Assembly (NCBI RefSeq): GCF_003479805.1 | Contig: NZ_QUHV01000006.1 | Location: 71,436-135,435, forward strand | Origin: Collinsella sp. AF08-23 | GTDB lineage: Bacteria > Actinomycetota > Coriobacteriia > Coriobacteriales > Coriobacteriaceae | Length of the DNA stretch: 64,000 nt | Direction of reading: 5' to 3' | Part shown: positions 58,043 to 64,000 of the stretch, piece by piece | Layout of the letters: each line of letters starts with the position of its first letter | Position numbering within the stretch: the first letter of the stretch is position 1 | Position numbers and translations under genes: made by a program | The notes under the pieces: generated by a model | Told to the model about the DNA's origin: nothing | Seen by the model: only the letters and a program-made list of their open reading frames with translations | Databases searched by the model: none

Positions 58043-58060
58043 TATTCTCATTAGAGAATA
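58043..58060. promoter_or_regulatory. TATTCTC-N4-GAGAATA palindrome upstream of moeA and clcA
   Basis: TATTCTCATTAGAGAATA, a 7-4-7 palindrome about 110 bases before moeA and 90 before the divergent CLC gene. It shares GAGAATA with the modA promoter repeats, so one regulator (perhaps the ModE-like protein at 11406-11741) may bind both. Confidence 0.55.
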
Positions 58061-58150
58061 GTTCAAGCGCGGTCGTTTGCCTATCGGCGACCAAAGATGG
58101 CGGCGTATACTGAAACGCATTTACACCCCAAACACCCAAGGAGGATGACC

Positions 58151-59509
58151 ATGCCCAAGCAGGCGCTCAAAGCGGCGCGAGGCGAACTGCGCCGCGGGTC
58201 TCGCGAACTCGCCTTCGATGCTCGGCGCAACGCGGGAAACGCGCGGGCGAGCTTTCGCGTCCTGGTACTCAGCGCGCTGGTCGCCGCACTCATGGGAGTC
58301 GCCGGATGGGCTTTCCTCGCCGCGCTACGACTCGCCACGGACGCACGCGAAGCCCATCTGTGGCTCTTCGGACTGCTTCCCCTTGTCAACCTCGCCACCG
58401 CCTGGCTCTACCGCAACCACGGATTGCGTGCCCAGCGCGGCAACAACCTAGTCATCGACAGCACCATAACCGGCACACCCATCCACGGCCGCATGGCGCT
58501 GCTCACCTTCGCCTGCTCAACCGCCACGCACCTCGCAGGCGGATCTGCCGGTCGCGAGGGAGCGGCAGTGCAGATGGGCGGCACCATCGCGAGCAACGTC
58601 GCCACGGTGTTCCGCGTGGAGGGCCACGACCGGCGCGATCTCATGATGGCGGGTATCTCCGCTGCATTCGGGGCGGCGTTCGGCACGCCGCTCGCCGGAG
58701 CCTTCTTCGGCATGGAGATGTGCTTTGTGGGCAAACTCGACTACAGCGCCGCCCTCTACTGCCTCACCGGGTCATTCATCGGGAATGCCGTGAGCCGAGC
58801 CCTTGGCAGCCCTTTCGCCTTCCAAACGATCTCGCGCGTCCCACCGATGGATCCAAGCGTCTTGGCCGTCGTCATCGGCGCCGCCGTCGCGTTTGGCCTC
58901 GCCGCCCGCCTCTTCACGTTCTGCATCCGCACGGTCAAGCGCCTCTACGCTCGCTTCTTCGTGAATTACCTCGCAGCCGCAGGAGCAAGCGGCATCCTCC
59001 TCGTCCTCCTTTTCCTCGGCCTTGGCCTGCATCGCTATGGCGGCCTCTCCGAATGGATGGTCCCCGCGGCATTCGAGGGCAAGACCACCCTCTTCGACCC
59101 GGTCTTGAAACTCGTCATGACCGCACTCACCGTGGGGGCGGGATTTCAAGGCGGCGAGGTGACGCCCCTGTTCGGCATCGGCGCTTCCCTCGGCGGCTGG
59201 ATCGGATCGGTCACGCTCGGAGATCCCAGCCTTATGGCCGCATTGGGCATGGTGGGGGTTTTCGGCGCGGCGCTCAACGTTCCCATCACCACCATCATGC
59301 TCGGTATCGACATGTTCGGAGCGAGCGCGGGTGCGTACTTCGTCATCGTGGGCTTTATGAGCTATCTCATCGCCGGACACCACGCCGTGTACCCCGCACA
59401 GCGCATCGTCACCCCCAAGAGGCGATCGCTCAAGGAGGATACGGCCCTCACCGTAGAAGGCGCTTACGAACGCCATCGCCAGGAGCTCGAGGAGATGATC
59501 GACGAATGA
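58151..59509 (+). CDS. CLC-family chloride/anion channel or antiporter
   Basis: 452-residue CLC protein with about ten to twelve hydrophobic helices. The selectivity motifs are GGSAGREGAAVQMGG and GAGFQGGEVTPLFGIGA, with GAAFGTPLAGAFFGMEM between. The 'gating glutamate' sits in GREGA. The start at 58151 has AAGGAGG six bases upstream; two earlier ATGs lie on or before that site. A TATACT box at 58106-58111 may be the -10. It is translationally coupled to the lipid kinase gene by ATGA overlap. Confidence 0.9.
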   Translation: MPKQALKAARGELRRGSRELAFDARRNAGNARASFRVLVLSALVAALMGVAGWAFLAALRLATDAREAHLWLFGLLPLVNLATAWLYRNHGLRAQRGNNLVIDSTITGTPIHGRMALLTFACSTATHLAGGSAGREGAAVQMGGTIASNVATVFRVEGHDRRDLMMAGISAAFGAAFGTPLAGAFFGMEMCFVGKLDYSAALYCLTGSFIGNAVSRALGSPFAFQTISRVPPMDPSVLAVVIGAAVAFGLAARLFTFCIRTVKRLYARFFVNYLAAAGASGILLVLLFLGLGLHRYGGLSEWMVPAAFEGKTTLFDPVLKLVMTALTVGAGFQGGEVTPLFGIGASLGGWIGSVTLGDPSLMAALGMVGVFGAALNVPITTIMLGIDMFGASAGAYFVIVGFMSYLIAGHHAVYPAQRIVTPKRRSLKEDTALTVEGAYERHRQELEEMIDE

Positions 59510-60558
59510 GGAACGCCCGGCTCGAGTCACTTGGACATGCGCTCATCATCGTCAACCCCGTTGCGCAAAGTGGTGCGGCAGCAGGGGCTGCAGAGCGCCT
59601 CAAGCGCTTCCTCACGATGTACTGCCACCGCGAGGCATTCGACATCGCCCAAACCGAACGCCCCCGACATGCGACGGAGCTTGCGGCCGCGGCGTCAGAA
59701 TTCGACACCGTGCTCGCACTCGGCGGCGACGGTGTGGTGCACGAGGTAGCCAACGGCCTTATGCAGATCCCGGCGGCGCAGCGGCCCATGCTCGGGGTCG
59801 TGCCGGTCGGGTCGGGGAACGACTTTGCGCGCACCCTCGGGCTGACCGACATCACCGATGTCTCCGGCACCGATTTCTCCGCCCTGCTCACCAGCGAACC
59901 CACCGTCTGCGACATCATGCGCATCACCTACGAGACGAGCGGCTCAGGGGCACCCCGCAGGGTTGTGGAGTACGCCGTCCAGACTGCCTCATTTGGGCTC
60001 GATGCCGCCATTGCCATCGACACGCACACCATGCGAAAGCGCACGGGGCTCACGGGAGCACCGCTTTATATGGCGAGCGGACTCAAAGCGTTCGGGCGGA
60101 GCTATCGCGACTATCCCGTTCGCGTTCGATTTGACGATGGTGAGACTCGGCACTTGCGCACCATCGTATTCGCGATCCAAAACGGGCCGACCTACGGATC
60201 GGGATTCAACATCTGCCCGCGCGCCAGCATCTCCGACGGATTGATCGATGTATGTTACGCCTCCGGCCCCGTGCCGCGCGCCGTGGCGCTGCCAGTCTTC
60301 CTTTCTGCCAAGAACGGCCGCCACGTTGGAAGCAAACACGTGCATATCGAACGCATCAAAAAGGTCGACCTTACATTTTCCGCAGGCGACTACCCCATCC
60401 AGCTCGACGGCGAGCAAATCCGCGCCAAGAGCATGCGCATCGAGGTCGTGCCCGGCGCACTCAACGTGTTGCAGCCGCTCGATATCGGCCATGCGGAACC
60501 CATCGCAACAGCCGAGGCGCCAAAACGCCCCGAAAGTTCACTCTCGGGGCGTCAATAA
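59506..60558 (+). CDS. Diacylglycerol/lipid kinase family protein
   Basis: 350-residue DAGK-catalytic-domain protein. ALIIVNPVAQSG begins the fold; the nucleotide signature is LALGGDGVVHEVANGLM followed by LGVVPVGSGNDFARTLG. SISDGLIDVCYA and YPIQLDGEQI match the C-terminal beta-sandwich. It probably phosphorylates diacylglycerol or a related lipid at the membrane. The start overlaps the CLC stop. The last codons (from 60531) are formed by the first half of a 68-bp double palindrome, so the C-terminal PESSLSGRQ tail derives from the repeat. Confidence 0.9.
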   Translation: MRNARLESLGHALIIVNPVAQSGAAAGAAERLKRFLTMYCHREAFDIAQTERPRHATELAAAASEFDTVLALGGDGVVHEVANGLMQIPAAQRPMLGVVPVGSGNDFARTLGLTDITDVSGTDFSALLTSEPTVCDIMRITYETSGSGAPRRVVEYAVQTASFGLDAAIAIDTHTMRKRTGLTGAPLYMASGLKAFGRSYRDYPVRVRFDDGETRHLRTIVFAIQNGPTYGSGFNICPRASISDGLIDVCYASGPVPRAVALPVFLSAKNGRHVGSKHVHIERIKKVDLTFSAGDYPIQLDGEQIRAKSMRIEVVPGALNVLQPLDIGHAEPIATAEAPKRPESSLSGRQ

Positions 60559-60598
60559 GGTAATTATGAGCAAATCGCGCTTCGAAAGTTCACTCTCG
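60531..60598. repeat. 68-bp double palindrome, copy 4
   Basis: Two identical copies of CGAAAGTTCACTCTCG (60531-60546 and 60583-60598), direct orientation, 36-base spacer, 52-bp period. The half-sites differ from the copies near 18-20 kb at the same two positions in both halves. It overlaps the end of the lipid kinase gene and fills the gap to the converging xpt gene. Confidence 0.88.
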
Positions 60599-60629
60599 CG
60601 TCTCTAGCGCGGATCGATGGCGGGAAGCC

Positions 60630-61208
60630 TTACGCAAAGACGATCTCGCCCGTCTCGTCGTCCATGCCGGCAATGCGGGCGAGGCTCTCCACGCGATACC
60701 CGCGGGCGCGCAGCTTGTCACCACCACCCTGATAGCCCTTCTCGATGGCGATGCCGATGCCCGCGACCTCGGCTCCGGCGCTCTCGCAGATGGAGATGAG
60801 CCCCTCGAGCGCGCAGCCGTTCGCCAAAAAGTCGTCGATGATAAGCACGCGATCCCCGCTCTCCAAAAAGCGGCGACCCACGATGACCGGATACTCCTTT
60901 TGCTTGGTGAACGAGTAAATGGTGGTGGAATACTGCTCGCCGTCCAAGTTGATGGACTGCGCCTTCTTGGCGAACACCACCGGCACATTGCCAAAGTGTC
61001 GCGATGCGCAGCATGCGATACCGATGCCGCTTGCCTCGATGGTGAGAATCTTGTTGATGCCAGCACCCTCGAACAGGCGCGCCCACTCGGCACCCATGTG
61101 GTCGAAGAGCTCAACGTCGCATTGATGGTTCAAAAACGCGTCGACCTTAAGGACATTGCCGGCCTTGACGATGCCGTCGCGTACAATGCGCTCCTCGAGC
61201 TCCCTCAT
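60630..61208 (-). CDS. xpt: Xanthine phosphoribosyltransferase
   Basis: 192-residue purine salvage enzyme converting xanthine and PRPP to [34 protein letters not shown] is typical of Xpt; [13 protein letters not shown] and the PRPP loop [13 protein letters not shown] follow. AGGAGGG lies five bases before the ATG at 61208. It is 53 bases downstream of a hydrolase gene, and no purine riboswitch fits in that space. Confidence 0.94.
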   Translation of the reverse strand: MRELEERIVRDGIVKAGNVLKVDAFLNHQCDVELFDHMGAEWARLFEGAGINKILTIEASGIGIACCASRHFGNVPVVFAKKAQSINLDGEQYSTTIYSFTKQKEYPVIVGRRFLESGDRVLIIDDFLANGCALEGLISICESAGAEVAGIGIAIEKGYQGGGDKLRARGYRVESLARIAGMDDETGEIVFA

Positions 61209-61261
61209 GAATACCCTCCTATGGTCTGCAGATTTCACAGCAGGATACCACGAAGGCAGGG

Positions 61262-62233
61262 CTACAGTCCCTGGCGTTCCAGCCATGTCAGGATATCGCG
61301 GTGGACCTCGTCTTTGATGGGCTCATTCAGTATCTCGTGACGCATGCCGGGATACAGCTTCTCGCTCACGCGCTCGATGCCCGCACGGCGATACATCTCC
61401 ACGGCGCGATGCACGCCCGCCCCACACGCGCCAACCGGATCTTCGTCGCCCGAGATGAACATCAACGGCAGGGCATGCGGTAGTTTTCGCGCCAAACGGG
61501 GATCGGTCGCATCGGACACGAGGCTCGTGAGCGTGTGATAGGCACCGACCGTGAACGGTTGCCCGCACAGGGGGTCGCGCTGATACTCCGCGACGACCTC
61601 GGGGTCGGTCGCCAGCCAGTCGACGTCGGTCTTGGCGCCCTTGATCGCCTTGCCATACGCGCCCGCGCCCAGCCCATCGACAAAGGAGCTCACATATCGC
61701 TCCCCGTGCTTTTTCGCAAGCGACCGCGTGAGTGCCCTGCCGGCGCTCGACAGAGCGCGCGCCTGATGTCCCGTTCCGCACAGCACCGCGGCCCGAACGC
61801 CAAAGGCATGGCGGGTGAGGAACACGCGTGTGACGAAGCTTCCCATGGAGTGGCCGAAGATCACGTAGGGAATGCCACTCACACGCATATCGCATTGGAC
61901 CGACAAGCGATCGAGGACGGTCTCGCGCAAGGTCTGGACGTCGGCTATGAGCACATCCTCCCCCGCCTCAAGCGGCATGTGGCCCAGATCTTCGGCGCTG
62001 GAAACGGTCTTGCCATGTCCTATATGGTCGTTGGCGCACACGACGAAACCCTGCTCGCACAGAAACGAGGCGAACCCCGCATACCGCTCGACGTGCTCGG
62101 ACATGCCATGAACGAGCTGGATGAGGCCGCGCGGAGCCTCTCCGCCCGAGGCGACCTCGTCTGGCTCCCAAACGAGCGCGCAGATGGTTGATTCCCCATC
62201 GCGGCTGGCATAGTTCAAGGTGGTTGTCTTCAT
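61262..62233 (-). CDS. Alpha/beta hydrolase (monoacylglycerol-lipase-like)
   Basis: 323 residues. [40 protein letters not shown] matches lysophospholipase/monoacylglycerol lipases. The nucleophile is in [13 protein letters not shown], the acid in [10 protein letters not shown] and the His in [12 protein letters not shown]. It is likely cytoplasmic (no signal peptide). The start at 62233 has GGAG eight bases upstream; the longer frame above it is not supported. Confidence 0.9.
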   Translation of the reverse strand: MKTTTLNYASRDGESTICALVWEPDEVASGGEAPRGLIQLVHGMSEHVERYAGFASFLCEQGFVVCANDHIGHGKTVSSAEDLGHMPLEAGEDVLIADVQTLRETVLDRLSVQCDMRVSGIPYVIFGHSMGSFVTRVFLTRHAFGVRAAVLCGTGHQARALSSAGRALTRSLAKKHGERYVSSFVDGLGAGAYGKAIKGAKTDVDWLATDPEVVAEYQRDPLCGQPFTVGAYHTLTSLVSDATDPRLARKLPHALPLMFISGDEDPVGACGAGVHRAVEMYRRAGIERVSEKLYPGMRHEILNEPIKDEVHRDILTWLERQGL

Positions 62234-62446
62234 GTTGGGAGCTCCTGTGCGATCGATGTGGACTGCGATGTGCACGCATCGACCTTCTTGTACCCCACGC
62301 GGCACAAGGGATATCCAGCCATCCGCCAGCGGCGAGATCCGCCCTGTGCAACGCATCCGATCGGGGCGCAGACGCGCCACCCATCCAAGCACAACAGCCT
62401 CCCTCGCATGCGGGAGGAGTCCAGCACGAGCAGATGCACGGCGCGG

Positions 62447-62989
62447 TTACACTTCCAGCGGAAGGAAACGAAACTCGCTCATGGGAATGGTGCGCGCCTC
62501 ACGCGCCTCAGCGTCGGCAATCTGGTCTGCGGCATACCCAATAGTGAGCATGTGCACCGGATACAGATCCGAAGGAAGGCCGAACTCGTCGATGGCGACG
62601 CGCGGATCGAAGTGACACACCCAGCAGGTGGACAGACCGAGATCCTCTGCCTGCATCATCATCTGGTCGACAACGATGCTCGAGTCGATATCGCCCGAAT
62701 CCATCTGGTCATACTTGCGCACCCAGGCGATGTCGACCTTTTCGCACACCACGAGCACGAGCGGTGCGCCGAAGACGCTACCGTCTTTGGCGAAGTGCTT
62801 TGCCGCAATCCCAGCCTTCTCACGCAAGCGCGGGGTATCGCAGACGAGCACGCGCGTGGGATGCTTGTTGCAGGCGGACGGCGCGATACGCCCCGCCTCG
62901 AGAATCGCGGAAAGCTTTTCGGGCTCGACCGCACGGTCCTCATAGGAGCGGCAAGAGTAGCGGGCGCGCGTCAATTCGGAGTAGGACAT
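62447..62989 (-). CDS. Nitroreductase family protein
   Basis: 180-residue FMN-dependent NAD(P)H oxidoreductase. RARYSCRSYEDRAVEPEKLSAILEAGRIAPSACNKHP is the FMN-binding N terminus; EDLGLSTCWVCHFDP and the C-terminal LTIGYAAD complete the fold. It is the short, single-domain type. GGGAGG is four bases upstream of the ATG. The natural substrate is unknown. Confidence 0.92.
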   Translation of the reverse strand: MSYSELTRARYSCRSYEDRAVEPEKLSAILEAGRIAPSACNKHPTRVLVCDTPRLREKAGIAAKHFAKDGSVFGAPLVLVVCEKVDIAWVRKYDQMDSGDIDSSIVVDQMMMQAEDLGLSTCWVCHFDPRVAIDEFGLPSDLYPVHMLTIGYAADQIADAEAREARTIPMSEFRFLPLEV

Positions 62990-63038
62990 ACTGCCTCCCA
63001 GGGCATCGTGATGGAAACGGTTGTGCCGCCGAAGCGAA

Positions 63039-63956
63039 CTACAGGTATTTGCGCCAGTCGTCCTCCCCTTCGTCTTCCTCTTGAGCCTCCGCCTCTGCCG
63101 CCGCAGCGGCGCGTTCAGCGGCGGCCTCGGCGTAGCTCACGGCGTTCTTCTCGGGAAATGCAGCGAAGACATGCTCGAAATGCTGGAGGTTCTCGTTGAA
63201 CCGATCGCGCGAAACGGCGAAGATGGCGAGCTCGATGGCGTGCGTGCCCCGCGCAAGTTCCTCGCGGAACAGCTCGGCGACCGTATCGGCGTCCCAACCG
63301 AACACACCGCAACCCCAGGCACCGAGCACGACCTTCTTATGCCCAAGCATATCCACCACATCAAGCGCAAAGCGGATGCGCTCGCGCATGGCGCGCTCGA
63401 GGACGCCTTCCTTGACGCCATACTCCTCGCGCGCGCGGCGGGCATTGGGAGCGGCGATCACGAGCACATCGGCGTACGCGTGGATCTTATCGCGCGCGAA
63501 ACGGACCTTGGGAACCACGAGACCGCGGTTTCGATACAGCTCGCAATTGATGTTGCGACGACGATTCTCGCCATACCAGTCACGCTGGGATTCGAGCACG
63601 TTGTAGAGGAAAGACTCAGAGCAGAGCGCCTCCTCCTGTGCCCAAGCGCCGCGAATGTAGCCACCACCCGGGTTCACGAACGAGGCGAAGTCGAGCACGG
63701 CGAGATCGCAGTACTCCGCGCGGCCGCGGCCGTTCTCGAGGATCGCGGCGACGGAGTCGGCGTCGACCACGCGCACCTCGGGCACGCATCCGGTGACCTC
63801 GACGGAGACGGGTGCCTCGACGCGGCGCACACCGGCCGAACTCCGCTCGATTTCCTTGCCGAAGCGCACGGCCACCTGCTCGGTATGGCGCTCGGCGGCA
63901 GCGGCGCGCGCCTGCTTGCGGGGGTTGCTCCGCTGGCTCCCTTTGTGTTCCACCAT
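63039..63956 (-). CDS. Bacterial PARG-like protein (TIGR02452/DUF2263)
   Basis: 305 residues. The poly(ADP-ribose) glycohydrolase signature GGG-X7-QEE is present (Gly97-99, Gln107-Glu109, in FVNPGGGYIRGAWAQEEALC), with DFASFVNP before it and GAWGCGVFGWDADTVAELF near residue 210, as in macrodomain-like PARGs. It should remove ADP-ribose from proteins or cleave poly(ADP-ribose). A C-terminal Ala/Glu-rich tail is low-complexity. The ribosome site before the ATG is weak. Confidence 0.88.
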   Translation of the reverse strand: MVEHKGSQRSNPRKQARAAAAERHTEQVAVRFGKEIERSSAGVRRVEAPVSVEVTGCVPEVRVVDADSVAAILENGRGRAEYCDLAVLDFASFVNPGGGYIRGAWAQEEALCSESFLYNVLESQRDWYGENRRRNINCELYRNRGLVVPKVRFARDKIHAYADVLVIAAPNARRAREEYGVKEGVLERAMRERIRFALDVVDMLGHKKVVLGAWGCGVFGWDADTVAELFREELARGTHAIELAIFAVSRDRFNENLQHFEHVFAAFPEKNAVSYAEAAAERAAAAAEAEAQEEDEGEDDWRKYL

Positions 63957-64000
63957 GGATACCCATTACAGTCTGAAATAGGCCATCGATAAATTTCGAT

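Noticed and set aside
61209..61261. Purine riboswitch before xpt
   Set aside because: Only 53 bases separate xpt from the upstream gene, too short for the aptamer plus expression platform.

Overview
The window is GC-rich bacterial chromosome. Gene content and protein sequence suggest a gut Coriobacteriia (Actinomycetota), most like a Collinsella-type genome. The pointers are the GC-rich coding bias, an LPXTG-type sialidase, cellobiose- and beta-glucoside-type PTS, anaerobic Cys-type sulfatases with an anaerobic sulfatase maturase, a Tritrichomonas foetus-type IMP dehydrogenase, and no sign of respiration. The taxonomic call is inference. There is no rRNA, prophage, insertion sequence or true CRISPR array.

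Layout. 0-5.4 kb: translation/transcription operon rimP-nusA-infB-rbfA (minus strand) behind a promoter and a UUCG-capped terminator hairpin. 5.5-6.6 kb: a less GC-rich pair, a membrane protein and a four-CxxC zinc protein. 6.9-11.7 kb: leuS, guaB and a divergent ModE-like regulator. 11.7-13.4 kb: a DUF559/AbiEi-like nuclease-fold gene bracketed by two 124-bp units with inverted ends. 13.5-17.7 kb: mntP, a degenerate PLP-fold protein, thrS and a zinc-ribbon membrane protein. 17.9-20.5 kb: three copies of a 68-bp double palindrome that bracket a broken 6-phospho-beta-glucosidase gene and a second, paralogous nuclease-fold gene. 20.7-24.1 kb: a three-gene FAD/NAD oxidoreductase operon ending in DUF1667. 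24.6-25.8 kb: a secreted coiled-coil/RlpA-like protein.

25.9-37.1 kb is a sulfated-sugar island. One operon is licT-bglP-sulfatase, with a LicT-type antiterminator site and terminator in its leader. A second is PTS IIC-sulfatase-IIA-IIB, preceded by four TGGA-N6-TCCA sites; the adjacent RpiR regulator gene has a fifth. An anaerobic sulfatase maturase and a TauE/SafE anion exporter follow. Both sulfatases lack signal peptides, so sulfated sugars are probably imported and phosphorylated by PTS, desulfated in the cytoplasm by maturase-activated enzymes, and the released anion exported.

37.2-47.9 kb: folC with a formate/nitrite channel, then clpP-clpX-valS, tig behind tRNA-Leu, and gdhA. Next come tRNA-Pro and tRNA-Gly, and a large cell-wall sialidase (48.4-51.9 kb). 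52.2-58.0 kb: molybdate uptake (modA, a modB with an unusual N-terminal exported domain, modC) with molybdopterin genes mog and moeA; GAGAATA motifs precede modA and moeA. 58.1-64 kb: a CLC channel, diacylglycerol-kinase-like enzyme, xpt, alpha/beta hydrolase, nitroreductase and a bacterial PARG-like protein.

The most unusual signal is two paralogous nuclease-fold genes, each bracketed by its own pair of repeat units with strictly conserved total length (68 bp or 124 bp) but unconserved interior. At least four copies of the 68-bp unit occur here, one of them forming the 3' end of the diacylglycerol kinase gene. This looks like a REPIN-like or MITE-like system with a PD-(D/E)XK-type protein as candidate partner.
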